A model generated the notes under the pieces. The model saw nothing but the letters and a program-made list of their open reading frames with translations. It did not search any database and had not been told where the DNA came from. A stretch of DNA of 64,000 nucleotides from Clostridia bacterium (GTDB taxonomy: Bacteria > Bacillota > Clostridia > TANB77 > CAG-508). The stretch is taken from the NCBI GenBank assembly GCA_022792395.1, contig JAAWAX010000020.1:48744-112743 (forward strand). Reading direction: 5' to 3'. Each line of letters starts with the position of its first letter. Positions within the stretch are counted from its first letter, which is position 1. A program made the position numbers and the translations under genes. Shown here one piece after another: positions 47,068 through 56,674 of this stretch.

Positions 47068-48543
47068 ATGTTAAAGACAAAAGCTAGATTTAAGCTATTA
47101 CTAGCATTAGGCATTATGATATTAGCAATATGTGTATTCAATATGAATACAGTAAATGCAGCAGAAGTTACAAGCCAAGACAATAAAGTTCTTATTAGAG
47201 ATGAGGTGGTAAATGGTTTAACTGATACAATAGATGTTTTGGATAATAATGAAAGAACATATTGGATTGAGCTAAATCCACTAAAAACAATAGACCTTAT
47301 ATTAGATACTCAAAAACTAAATAGTCTAATAGAAGCTGATAACTATGTATATCAAAAAGTATATTATAAAGTACCTGATGATATAACAAAAGCAACAATT
47401 ACATATAATCCTTATAAAAATACAAAAGAACAAGAAGTTAATATTGTTACAATAAATAATACTAGATATGCAGAAGTAAAATTGGCTATTGCAATAAAGA
47501 TAGATGGCATATATAGTCATGCAGGTTTAAACTGTGATGGAGTAGGAACTTTAACTCCAAATTCTTGGGGAAGAATTAAATTATATAAAAATTCAGAAGT
47601 AATAGAAAATGTAATTTTAGATTGTATTCCAAGTGAGAATATAGATAAATTTAGTACAAATTTTGCAAGTATTGAAATAATTAGTGATACAAAAAAAGAC
47701 TATTTTATAGGTGGTGCAGGTATAGCTACTGTTACAGGAAATACTTATAATAGAGTTTTAGCAGAGGGAAATTGTTATGTATATGCCCATATAAGTACTT
47801 ATATAGGAGAAACATTTGAACTAAATCCATTTGGAACATTAACATATAAAGGTGTATCAGAAGAAAATGGGTTTAAAACATATACATATCAAAAAGAAAT
47901 AAAGGATAAAACCATATTTAATAAAGATAGAATAGTATGTGCTATAAACTCTAAAGAAAATAAAATACTTACTACTAATGTGTTATATTTTCAGGGAGAT
48001 TTAATAAAAGAAAATGTAAAATTAAATGATAAAGAAACTAACATTACATTAGAAGCAAAAGATGGTGTAGTTCCAAAAGATACTATATTAGTTGTAAATA
48101 CTATAAACAATAATTATTATAATTATCAACAATTAGCAAATATATTTCATAATTCTAAAAACTTTAAAATGTTTGATATAAGATTAGAATCAAATGGAGT
48201 GGCAATTCAACCTAATGGAAAAGTTAAGATTAGTGTTCCTATACCAGCAGAATTTGATAAATCAAATTTAGTTGTATATAGAGTTGAAGAAAATGGAGAT
48301 AAAATAGAATATACAGTAACAGTAAATGGAGATGTAGCAACATTTGAAACAGACCACTTCTCAACTTATGTATTAGCAGAAAAAGAAACTACACAAAACA
48401 CAGAAAACACAAATAATACAACAGATAGAAAAAAAGATGATACCCCAAAAACAGGAACAATATCAAGTATTTACTTTATGATACCAGTTGCAGTAATTTC
48501 AGCAACAGGAATAATAGCATTTAGAAGAAAAGAAACAAAATAG
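47068..48543 (+). CDS. Cell-wall-anchored surface protein with TPKTG sorting signal
   Basis: 491 residues. A signal peptide ends at VNAAE (about residue 31). The C-terminus carries DDTPKTG, a hydrophobic segment (about 465-482) and a basic tail RRKETK, which is a sortase signal with Thr in place of the usual Leu. Residues about 330-450 form a beta-rich domain (VVPKDTILVVNTI, GVAIQPNGKVKISVPIPAEF) common in Firmicutes surface proteins. AGAGAGG precedes the ATG. The sortase gene follows 75 bases later, so the enzyme and its substrate travel together on the element. Confidence 0.85.
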   Translation: MLKTKARFKLLLALGIMILAICVFNMNTVNAAEVTSQDNKVLIRDEVVNGLTDTIDVLDNNERTYWIELNPLKTIDLILDTQKLNSLIEADNYVYQKVYYKVPDDITKATITYNPYKNTKEQEVNIVTINNTRYAEVKLAIAIKIDGIYSHAGLNCDGVGTLTPNSWGRIKLYKNSEVIENVILDCIPSENIDKFSTNFASIEIISDTKKDYFIGGAGIATVTGNTYNRVLAEGNCYVYAHISTYIGETFELNPFGTLTYKGVSEENGFKTYTYQKEIKDKTIFNKDRIVCAINSKENKILTTNVLYFQGDLIKENVKLNDKETNITLEAKDGVVPKDTILVVNTINNNYYNYQQLANIFHNSKNFKMFDIRLESNGVAIQPNGKVKISVPIPAEFDKSNLVVYRVEENGDKIEYTVTVNGDVATFETDHFSTYVLAEKETTQNTENTNNTTDRKKDDTPKTGTISSIYFMIPVAVISATGIIAFRRKETK

Positions 48544-48618
48544 TATAAAGTACATATTTCACATAGGGCAGACTTTAAACCTCTGCCCTATTATTAACTT
48601 AAAGGAAGGTGTTACAAG

Positions 48619-49374
48619 ATGAGTAGAAAAAAGAGTAAACATGGAAAACAAACAAGACATTATATTCAAATAATATTTATTATTATTTTCATTATTAGTA
48701 TTTCTGCCATTGCATACTACTTTTATAATATGAATAAAAATATATTAGAAGATACAAAGATAGATGAGGAACAAGTAACAGAACAAAGAACGGAAAGAAT
48801 GTTACAATTAGAAGAATTAAAAAAAGAAAATCAGGATATTGTAGGTTGGATAGAAATTGAAGGAACAAATATCAATTATCCAGTATTACAGGGAACAGAT
48901 AATCAATATTATATGAAACATACATATAAAAAAGAAGATTCAAAAGATGGTTCAATATTTTTAGATAAGAGTTATGACTGGAACATTCCAAGCAGTAACT
49001 TATTACTATACGGACACAATAACAAGAATGGAACAATGTTTCAAGATTTATTGAAATATAAAGAAGAAAGTTTTTATAAAGAACACCCTACAATAAGATT
49101 TACAACAATAGATGAGGATTGCCAATATGAAATAATATCAGCTTTTCTATCAAGAGTATATTATCAAGATGAACAAAATGTATTTAGATATTATTATTTT
49201 ATTAATGCCAATAATGAAGTGGAATATAATCAATATATAGAAGAAAGTAAAAAAGCTAGTTTATATGATACAGGAAAATCTGCAACTTATGGAGAGCAAT
49301 TATTAACTTTATCTACTTGTTCATACCATACAGAAGATGGAAGGTTTGCAGTAGTAGCCAAGAAGATAAAATAA
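48619..49374 (+). CDS. Class B sortase
   Basis: 251 residues. Anchor helix at about 17-36, followed by the sortase fold. The catalytic triad is visible: His133 in LYGHN, Cys234 in LSTCSY, Arg242 in GRFAVV. INYPVLQGTDNQYYMKHTY and DGSIFLDK are class B hallmarks. It probably anchors the TPKTG protein encoded upstream, and possibly element pili. GGAAGGTG precedes the ATG. Confidence 0.92.
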   Translation: MSRKKSKHGKQTRHYIQIIFIIIFIISISAIAYYFYNMNKNILEDTKIDEEQVTEQRTERMLQLEELKKENQDIVGWIEIEGTNINYPVLQGTDNQYYMKHTYKKEDSKDGSIFLDKSYDWNIPSSNLLLYGHNNKNGTMFQDLLKYKEESFYKEHPTIRFTTIDEDCQYEIISAFLSRVYYQDEQNVFRYYYFINANNEVEYNQYIEESKKASLYDTGKSATYGEQLLTLSTCSYHTEDGRFAVVAKKIK

Positions 49375-49389
49375 AGGAGATGTTTTTGA

Positions 49390-49872
49390 ATGAAAAAGAT
49401 ATTACTAAAAATAATTATAGGAATTATAGCAGTACCAACAATTATAATTGGTGGATTATATTTGACTAGAGGAATACCAGCAGTAAGTAAATATGTTGTA
49501 GCACCATTAGCAAAACTTTCACAGAGTATAGGAGTTCCAGTAATAGTAATGCCTAGCGATAATTATTTTAAACAAGAGGCAAGAGAAGTCTATGACCAAG
49601 CAGTACAAAACTATAATAACAGAGTTTTAGATTTGAAAGATGAGCCAATAAGTGAGCAAATGGCAAAATCACATCAAACAGAGGGTGTAACTATATATCA
49701 GAATTGTTTTGCAGGTGTAAAATATGGAGATTTAATTATTAAACCTTATGAGCAATTTGAGAAAGAATGGGTTGAATATAGCAAAGAAGAATATAAGAAT
49801 AGAAAAGTACCAACACAAGAAGAAATTGATAATTATAATGCAAATATACAAGATGCCAATAAAGAAATGTAA
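49390..49872 (+). CDS. Membrane-anchored element protein; open frame continues past its stop
   Basis: 160 residues to TAA at 49870-49872. One N-terminal helix (about 5-27), then an extracytoplasmic part (FKQEAREVYDQAVQNYNNRV). After the TAA the same frame stays open for 37 more codons to 49986 and encodes a convincing coiled coil (KKLIELNQELQNAQLNKDME). This points to a recent nonsense mutation or stop-codon read-through. It lies 15 bases after the sortase gene. No family recognised. Confidence 0.65.
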   Translation: MKKILLKIIIGIIAVPTIIIGGLYLTRGIPAVSKYVVAPLAKLSQSIGVPVIVMPSDNYFKQEAREVYDQAVQNYNNRVLDLKDEPISEQMAKSHQTEGVTIYQNCFAGVKYGDLIIKPYEQFEKEWVEYSKEEYKNRKVPTQEEIDNYNANIQDANKEM

Positions 49873-50010
49873 AAACAAAAAAAATTGATAGAATTAAATC
49901 AAGAGTTACAAAATGCACAATTAAATAAAGATATGGAAAAAGTACAACAAATACAACAACAAATAGAAGAATTAGAAAATCAATAATATATTTATAGGAA
50001 GTGAGAAGAT

Positions 50011-51195
50011 ATGTTTAAATGGTTTATGACTAAAACATTAATAACTAAAATAATAATAGTTACATCATCAGTAGTAATTATAGGTGGAACAACAGCAGGA
50101 GCAATAATAGTTCCTAAAGTAATAGAAACTAAAAAGGAAGAACAAAGACAAGAACAAATAAGATTAGAGAATGAAGAGGATTTGGCAAATATATCAATAA
50201 CATTAAAACGAGATAAAATAGATGGGATAACTTTTCCATATAAAGGAGTTACACAGGGGGTTAGTATAGAAAGATATGAGAATTTTGAAAAATATCTAAT
50301 AGACCACGAAGGTAATAATCCTGATTATGGAAATAAAGAAGCATTAGATAAAGAGTTAATAAATTTCTTTGTAGAAAACTACACAGGTGGAGAAATAACA
50401 GTTGAGCAAAACATTGATATAAATACAAGAGGAGAATATCCAGTTGTATTTACTGTAACATCAGAAAAAGGAAATACAAAATCAGCAACAATAAAAGTAA
50501 CTGTATGGAACTATTCTAAAGTAAATGTATATGTAGATAAAACTGATATAACAGTAACTAAAGGAACAAATGTTGATATAATGGAAGGTGTAACTTTTGA
50601 TTCCATTCTACCAGAAGAAGAAAAAGGACATATTGAAACAGTAGGAACAGTTGATGTAAATACAGCAGGAACATATACTATAATATATAAATATATTCCT
50701 AAAGATGAACACGAGGGTGTAATATCAGAAGGAACAAGAACATATAAAGTAGTAGATGAAACAAATGTAAATAATAATAAAACAAATTCAAATACCACTA
50801 CATCATCAAATAATAATAAAGGCAATAATAACAATAATAGTAATAATTCAAACCAGTCTAAAACGGAAACAACAGAGAACACTGTTCAAGAGGTATTTGT
50901 TAGTGTATCAGCAAATTATCTATCGAAACTAGCAAATATAAATCCTGATGATTATTTAGATAATTATTACAGGAATATATCAATAAAAATTAATGGTATC
51001 AGTGTATGTAATGGAAAATTTGATACAGATACTAGACATAGTGGTAGTAATGTATTTTATGTTGGGACTTATACAGGAAAAGTTGATCATTTTGATTTTG
51101 ACATAGTTTTTGAAGGTAGAAAAATTACTCAAAAAATAAATTATCAATATAATGATGGACATTTAGAAATTAAAGGTGTTAATGAGAATGTATAA
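50011..51195 (+). CDS. Membrane-anchored surface protein with bacterial Ig-like domains
   Basis: 394 residues. Anchor helix at about 12-33. Two Ig-like repeats (about 55-155 and 165-250: GEYPVVFTVTSEKGNTKSAT, then VTKGTNVDIMEGVTFD, NTAGTYTIIYKY) resemble the Big_3/DUF5011 type. An Asn/Thr/Ser-rich linker (about 252-290) leads to a C-terminal beta domain. No sorting motif. GAAGTGAG precedes the ATG. It ends the sortase operon. Confidence 0.75.
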   Translation: MFKWFMTKTLITKIIIVTSSVVIIGGTTAGAIIVPKVIETKKEEQRQEQIRLENEEDLANISITLKRDKIDGITFPYKGVTQGVSIERYENFEKYLIDHEGNNPDYGNKEALDKELINFFVENYTGGEITVEQNIDINTRGEYPVVFTVTSEKGNTKSATIKVTVWNYSKVNVYVDKTDITVTKGTNVDIMEGVTFDSILPEEEKGHIETVGTVDVNTAGTYTIIYKYIPKDEHEGVISEGTRTYKVVDETNVNNNKTNSNTTTSSNNNKGNNNNNSNNSNQSKTETTENTVQEVFVSVSANYLSKLANINPDDYLDNYYRNISIKINGISVCNGKFDTDTRHSGSNVFYVGTYTGKVDHFDFDIVFEGRKITQKINYQYNDGHLEIKGVNENV

Positions 51196-51275
51196 AGATA
51201 TATAGCAATATTTAAAAACACCTAGAAATCAATTCTCGTTGTAAAGCTAACTAAATAAATTGATAATATATGAAT

Positions 51276-51304
51276 GAGCTTCTAATTATAGGAGCTTATT
51301 TTTT
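51276..51304 (+). terminator. Terminator after the surface-protein operon
   Basis: GAGCTTCT pairs with AGGAGCTT (two G-U pairs) around an 8-base loop, followed by ATTTTTTG. Confidence 0.7.
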
Positions 51305-51372
51305 GTAGCTTTGACTTTTTTAGGGTCTTGGTGTATAGCTATTAATAGCCATTAGAGGAAGAAGGTGTAATA

Positions 51373-52894
51373 ATGGATAGAGTAACAAAAGCAGAAGTCA
51401 AAGAGGAATCTATTGAAGAAAAGCAAACAACTAAACAGATATTGAAAAGTTTAGATTCCTGTTTAGGAATTACAACAAGAACAAAAGAAGTAATAAAAAT
51501 GTATGCAGATTATATTAAGTTATATAAGAAGGATAAAATCAAAATAGGAAATCTAAATATGATATTGTACTGTAACAATAACAACTACACTAATGTAGTT
51601 AATATAATAAATAAACTATTATATAAAGAAGGAATAACAAGAGTTTCAGATTATGAATTATTAACAGAATTAGGTTACAATAGAAAAAAAATAGGAGAAA
51701 ATGATTTATGTGTAATCTATGATGATAATTTGAAAGAGTATAAAATAAATAAATTATTCAGAGATTATCCAAAAACAATATTTATAGTTATATGCAATGA
51801 TAGTAATAGAAAAATAATAGATAATATAAGAGGATATTTCACATGGGAAATCAAAATTGATGAACCTACAGAACAGGAAAAAGCAAAATATATAAAAAAT
51901 ACAATAAAACAACATGGACTAGAATGTAAAGTAACAACAGCAGAACTAGGAGCATTAACTGGATATGATATAGAAACAATAGATAGTTGTTTAATAGGTG
52001 CAATTTTAAGAGCAAATAAAAAGAAAATAGATTACATTAGTAAAGAAGAATTACATATAATGAAAATACCTAATAATAAACAAGGTTTGAAGAAATTAAA
52101 TCAATTAGTAGGATTAGATGAAGTAAAACAACAGGTACAACAAATTATAAATTATATCCAAGTACATAAACAAAGAGGAACAATGCCTAATCTACACATG
52201 ATGTTTAAAGGAAATCCTCGGAACAGGTAAAACAGAAGTTGCAAGAATAATTGGAGAGATATTTTCAGATTATGGAATACTAGAAGGAAACTTTACAGAA
52301 GTATCAAGAGCAGATTTAGTAGCAGGGTATGTAGGACAGACAGCAATAAAAACTCAAAAGGTTATAGACCAAGCTATGGGTGGAGTATTATTCATAGATG
52401 AAGCCTATTCCCTATTCTCTACTGACAATTATTCTAAAGAATGCATTAGTACACTAATAAAAGAAATGGAAGATCACCGAGATAATTTATGTGTTATTCT
52501 TGCAGGTTATCCTCAAGAGATGGAAGAATTGTTGAAAAGTAACTCTGGATTTGAGAGTAGAATTGCATTTAAAATTGACTTCCCTTCTTATAAAGAAGCG
52601 GAACTATATCAGATATTTACAAATATGTTAAAAGATGAAGGATTTAAACTAAACAGAAATTGTAAGGCAATAGTAGAAGATTACTTTAGAAATGAAATAA
52701 ATAATAATAAGGATAATTTTAGCAATGGTAGATTAGTCAGAAATCTAACAGAGAAAATAAAGATGGAACAGGCAAACAGAATTATAAAAGAGAAATCAAA
52801 CAACCTAGATTTAATAATAGCAGATGATATAAAAGCAGTAGTAGAAAAGATTAAAACTAAACCATCTAATAATAGAATAGGATTTATAGTATAA
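51373..52894 (+). CDS. AAA+ ATPase of the SpoVK/CbbX type, with CGG +1 frameshift
   Basis: About 506 residues after frame restoration. The N-terminal 235 residues contain a degenerate ATPase-like fold. The AAA+ domain follows: LVGLDEVKQQVQQI, then GNP, where codon 283 is CGG-AAC (52219-52221) and TAA ends the zero frame two codons later. Skipping C gives GGA-ACA and completes Walker A GNPGTGKTEVARI. Pore-loop GYVGQT, Walker B GGVLFIDEAYSL and arginine residues follow. Such ATPases remodel protein complexes (Rubisco activase CbbX, SpoVK, EccA). The break is of the same kind as in mnmE, mnmG and the patatin gene, although this gene is on a mobile element. Confidence 0.85.
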
Positions 52895-52910
52895 AGAAAA
52901 GAGGTAGTAA

Positions 52911-53327
52911 ATGAAACAAGAAATTAAAATATTAGATTTTAATAATACAGATTTACTAGAAACTTTTTTTGACTGGACTGCAATGTTAAGTATAAGAAGA
53001 ACAGGTTTAAAAGTAAATATTTGGAGTAAATGGGATTTTACCAAAATATCAAAAGAAAAACCTAATATAATAATTGGCAGAGCTGAATATTGGAATAGAT
53101 ATATTGTAGTAGTAACAATTTCTCCTAATCCTAAAATCATAGCAAAAACTCCTAATATAACAAATGAGCAGAAACAGGAATTAGAAGAAGGAATAAAGTA
53201 TGTAGCAAGAAATTATGGTTTATTCTTAAAACATTATAATAATGATGGAAATAATGGAGCAGGATTTGATGATGAAGATTTGATAAATGCACTAAAAGAA
53301 AAAGGAGAATATAAAAGGTATAAGTAA
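52911..53327 (+). CDS. Element protein of unknown function
   Basis: 138 residues. AGAGGTAG precedes the ATG. A Trp-rich centre (FFDWTAMLSIRRTGLKVNIW) and a helical C-terminus are seen. It lies between the AAA+ ATPase and a DnaJ-CTD-like gene, so it may belong to a chaperone-like module. Confidence 0.55.
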   Translation: MKQEIKILDFNNTDLLETFFDWTAMLSIRRTGLKVNIWSKWDFTKISKEKPNIIIGRAEYWNRYIVVVTISPNPKIIAKTPNITNEQKQELEEGIKYVARNYGLFLKHYNNDGNNGAGFDDEDLINALKEKGEYKRYK

Positions 53328-53363
53328 TTTGAATTTATAATTTAGATAAAGGAGCAAAAGAAA

Positions 53364-53750
53364 ATGAGTAATTTAGAGGATATACAAGATTTATTGGATA
53401 GGGCAAACAAATTTAGACAGAAATTACAACCTAGTCCTAAAATAAATAAGGAAGAATATTTTACAAATACTTTTCAAATAAACGATATAGATGGTGGCAG
53501 AGGAATAGAAATAGTAACATCAGGAAATATACAAGAAAAATATTATATTACTAGAAATGAAGCAATAACTGGTTGTACTAAAACATTAACATATACGAAA
53601 TTAAACAGATTTCATAAAGAGATAGAAACAAATATACAATTTAATATACCATCAGGAATAAAGAACGGACAAGATATTGTGTTAGAAGGAAAAGGCAACT
53701 ATATGAAGGATAGATATAGCGATTTAATAATTAAGATAATAATAAGGTAG
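53364..53750 (+). CDS. DnaJ C-terminal-domain-like protein without J domain
   Basis: 128 residues. From about residue 55, YYITRNEAITGCTKTLTYTK, then IQFNIPSGIKNGQDIVLEGK and YSDLIIKIII match the substrate-binding beta domain of DnaJ (ITLEEA, IPAGVKDG, GDLIV). No J domain is present. It could bind clients for the AAA+ ATPase encoded upstream. AAAGGAGC precedes the ATG. Confidence 0.7.
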   Translation: MSNLEDIQDLLDRANKFRQKLQPSPKINKEEYFTNTFQINDIDGGRGIEIVTSGNIQEKYYITRNEAITGCTKTLTYTKLNRFHKEIETNIQFNIPSGIKNGQDIVLEGKGNYMKDRYSDLIIKIIIR

Positions 53751-53778
53751 TAGATACAGGAGATGTACCTACTATTTT
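53748..53778 (+). terminator. Terminator, copy 1 of a duplicated hairpin
   Basis: TAGTAGATACA pairs with TGTACCTACTA (one mismatch), followed by TTTTTG. A near-identical hairpin is at 54334-54365. Confidence 0.75.
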
Positions 53779-53854
53779 TGATTTTTAAGTTAGTAAATTT
53801 TTTAAATAAAATATTAATGAAGGAATAATAAAGAATTAGAAAGAGGGAGATTAA

Positions 53855-54325
53855 ATGAAAAGACTTGTAAAATTAGGACTTGTTTTTGAAAATGGAGATG
53901 TTATAGAGATTCCAAGAGAAAATATAGTATATTATAATGTCTGTAATATTCAAACAATTTTGAACTTCTCTAGTGGACTTACAATAGCAGATAGAGAAGA
54001 TATATCAGAATATGAAGTTGCAGAAGAATTTGAAATAGCACTATTAAAGGAATGGTTAGATAATAACAGAATAGATTATACAGATTTTGAACAAGAGGCA
54101 GATTTAGAAAATGCAATATGCAATGGAGAAGAATTTAAGCAAACAGTAGAAAATCTCACTTATACACAGAGAATAAAGAAATATAAAGACTTTATTGGAA
54201 TTACACAAATTTTTAATGATGATACAGAAAGAAGTATAGAAATTGATTACTATAAAGAATCAACACAAGATGTAGAAGATAACGGAGTTATAATTACTAT
54301 TAAAGAAACTGTATGTAAAAAATAA
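53855..54325 (+). CDS. Acidic element protein of unknown function
   Basis: 156 residues, strongly acidic and beta-alpha mixed. GAGGGAG precedes the ATG. It stands alone between two copies of the same terminator hairpin, which suggests a small duplicated or inserted unit. No family recognised. Confidence 0.55.
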   Translation: MKRLVKLGLVFENGDVIEIPRENIVYYNVCNIQTILNFSSGLTIADREDISEYEVAEEFEIALLKEWLDNNRIDYTDFEQEADLENAICNGEEFKQTVENLTYTQRIKKYKDFIGITQIFNDDTERSIEIDYYKESTQDVEDNGVIITIKETVCKK

Positions 54326-54333
54326 AATAAAAA

Positions 54334-54365
54334 TAGTAGATACATGAGATGTACCTACTATTTTT
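54334..54365 (+). terminator. Terminator, copy 2 of a duplicated hairpin
   Basis: TAGTAGATACA and TGTACCTACTA with a TTTTT tail; the loop differs by one base from the copy at 53748-53778. Confidence 0.75.
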
Positions 54366-54434
54366 ACTTATTGTGAAGTAGTTTCTTATAATACATAATT
54401 ATAGCTTTAAACCTATTTATAAGTCATGCAATTA

Positions 54435-54541
54435 GTACCAAAAGTAACGATTTAAAAAAATGTACCAAAAGCTATTGAATAGCTTGGGAGAGCTGTGTTA
54501 AGCTAACTGTACCAAAAGAAACGAAGGTTAGATTTGGTACT
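54435..54541. promoter_or_regulatory. GTACCAAAAG iterons upstream of the resolvase, candidate res site
   Basis: GTACCAAAAG at 54435, 54462 and 54509, plus the inverted TTTGGTAC at 54533-54540. Between copies 2 and 3, AAGCTATTGAATAGCTT and a GGGAGAGCTGTGTTAAGCT block form hairpins. Iterons just before a serine resolvase gene commonly bind that protein. Confidence 0.6.
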
Positions 54542-54567
54542 AATAAAGAGGTAGGAGAAATTAAATT

Positions 54568-55275
54568 ATGGAATATGGAGTTGGAAGAATTAGTACAAGA
54601 AAGCAAAATATAGAAAGACAAGTTAGAAATATATTAGCAAAATATCCTAATGCAAGAATAATTAGAGAAACTTATACTGGAACTAAATTAGAAGGAAGAA
54701 AAGAATTTGAAAATCTACTAAAGATAATAAAAAAAGGAGATACATTAATTTTTGATAGTGTTTCAAGAATGAGTAGAAATTCAGAAGAAGGTTGTAATCT
54801 GTATGAAGATTTATTCAATAAAGGCATAAATCTAATATTTCTAAAAGAGGGATATATTAATACAGAGGTATATAGAAAAGCCCTAGATAATCAAATTAAT
54901 ATTGTATTAAATACAGGAAATAAGGCAACAGATGAATTAATGCAAACTATTATATCAGCATTAAATAAATATACATTAGCATTAGCAAAGGAACAGATTA
55001 AAAAAGCATTCGACCAAGCAGAAAAAGAAGTAAAAGATTTACATACTAGAACAAGTGAAGGAATATTGACAGCAAGATTAGATGGTAAACAAATAGGTTT
55101 GACTAAAGGAACTAAACTAACAACTAAAAAAGAAAAAGAAACTAAACCTTTAATAATAAAATATTCTAAAGATTTTGATGGTACTTTATCAGATATAGAA
55201 TGTATAAAATTAATTGGAATATCAAGAAACAGTTATTACTTATATAAGAGGGAATTAAAAGAGATGGTGGCATAA
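54568..55275 (+). CDS. Serine recombinase of the resolvase/invertase type
   Basis: 235 residues. The catalytic Ser is in YGVGRISTRKQ (residue 9). GRKEFENLLKIIKKGDTLIF and SRMSRNSEEG carry the conserved Asp and Arg residues of the active site. A long helix and a C-terminal helix-turn-helix (SDIECIKLIGISRNSYYLYK) complete a standard small resolvase. It could resolve multimers of the circular element or invert DNA. AGGTAGGAG precedes the ATG. Confidence 0.92.
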   Translation: MEYGVGRISTRKQNIERQVRNILAKYPNARIIRETYTGTKLEGRKEFENLLKIIKKGDTLIFDSVSRMSRNSEEGCNLYEDLFNKGINLIFLKEGYINTEVYRKALDNQINIVLNTGNKATDELMQTIISALNKYTLALAKEQIKKAFDQAEKEVKDLHTRTSEGILTARLDGKQIGLTKGTKLTTKKEKETKPLIIKYSKDFDGTLSDIECIKLIGISRNSYYLYKRELKEMVA

Positions 55276-55309
55276 ATCATATCAATTATAAATTTAATTT
55301 GTTTAAAAT

Positions 55310-55402
55310 AAAACTCACTTTAACATTTCATTAATACATTTATAGTAATTACCTATTATAAGAAACTACTTTTTAAAATTATTAAGTGTAAAAGTGAGTT
55401 TT
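55310..55402. terminator. Long-loop inverted repeat between convergent genes
   Basis: AAAACTCACTTT and AAAGTGAGTTTT are perfect complements separated by about 69 bases. T residues follow on both sides. The loop contains the ATTATAAGAAACTACTT repeat. Confidence 0.6.
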
Positions 55403-55411
55403 AGTATGATG

Positions 55412-56509
55412 TTAAAATTTAGGTTTCTTAACTTTAAATATTGGTTGAGAAAGCTTTTGATTATTTCTTACTTCCTTCACAAAATCTTTATATATTTTTA
55501 TATATTCTTTTTTCTTATTATCATTAGTACAACCTTTTATGAATTGTTTTAAATCCTTTAATGTAGATGTAAAAATATTTTTATTTCTTTGTAGCATTTG
55601 TATTTCTCTTTGATTATTAGATTTTTTTATATAATAATTAAAAAATTCTCTACTAGAATTTACATCTTTATCTAAAGCATCTAATTCCATCTCCCAATAT
55701 TCCATATCTAAATCATGATTAACTTTTTTCCTGATACTCCTACAAGTTTTTGAATAGTCAGAAGGACAGGGATTTTCACAATAGCGAGTTTGTTTCCTTT
55801 TAGTAACAAAGAATTTATTACAATTAGGATATATACATTGTTTTAAATAGTATTTGTTATTAGATAATATATAAAAAGAAACAGCTAGTAAGTCATCTAA
55901 TGTATAGATAGTATATGTATATTTATATGATTTATTTTCATCTAAAATTGAAGTCATATAACAATAAGGAATTTTTATATCTTTAAAGGATAAGCGACTA
56001 ATAGAGTAACATTCAAAGGAAGTAATAATATTTATAATGTTATCTAAAAGTCCTACTGTTTCTTTCATATAATTATTATAGTGTTTTAATTTCATTTTTA
56101 TAAGCAATTCTTTAGTTAAACTAGGTAAGTTTTTTCTTTGTTTATTTAATTCATTAAAATCATTGAATATATTTGTCATTTGAGATTCCTTACTTAATTT
56201 ATTAAATTTATTAGATAAAATTATAAAATACTTATTTATATGTATTAAGTTATTATATGTTAAATCAATTATTTCTTTTATTCTTAATAATTCAATTTTA
56301 TTAGAATATTTATTTATATATGTTTTATCAAAGTTTTGTTTCAAAGCAATTACTTTATTTTTATCATTCAAAATAGAACAAAAACAAGTTCCAATATCCT
56401 TATTATCCATAAGTATTTTTTCATTTTCATAATATTTATTATGAATTTCAAATATTTTTTCATTGTTTTTTGCATATTCAAAGATGAGATTTATATTGTT
56501 ATTATCCAT
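55412..56509 (-). CDS. Element protein with C-terminal zinc-binding region, DUF6076-like
   Basis: 365 residues. The N-terminal 200 residues are helical without known motif. Residues about 225-265 (CIYPNCNKFFVTKRKQTRYC, ENPCPSDYSKTC) form a Cys-rich zinc site like those in CGNR or DUF6076 proteins, followed by basic helices. It is one of two minus-strand genes in the element. It could be a regulator or defence protein; this is not certain. Confidence 0.6.
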   Translation of the reverse strand: MDNNNINLIFEYAKNNEKIFEIHNKYYENEKILMDNKDIGTCFCSILNDKNKVIALKQNFDKTYINKYSNKIELLRIKEIIDLTYNNLIHINKYFIILSNKFNKLSKESQMTNIFNDFNELNKQRKNLPSLTKELLIKMKLKHYNNYMKETVGLLDNIINIITSFECYSISRLSFKDIKIPYCYMTSILDENKSYKYTYTIYTLDDLLAVSFYILSNNKYYLKQCIYPNCNKFFVTKRKQTRYCENPCPSDYSKTCRSIRKKVNHDLDMEYWEMELDALDKDVNSSREFFNYYIKKSNNQREIQMLQRNKNIFTSTLKDLKQFIKGCTNDNKKKEYIKIYKDFVKEVRNNQKLSQPIFKVKKPKF

Positions 56510-56674
56510 ATTTACTCCTTATATATTCCTGTGTGAAATTTATTTTATATAAAAATTCACAGAACACAGACATTAAAAATATTGTACTATATAAGTGTAT
56601 CACAGAGATACACAAAAGTAAATTATTTGTTGCAACAATAATTTCAAATTTTATTTAAGGAGATGAGATAGATT

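Noticed and set aside
52231..52894. Second half of the AAA+ gene as an independent protein
   Set aside because: It begins inside the Walker A loop and has no binding site at a sensible start.
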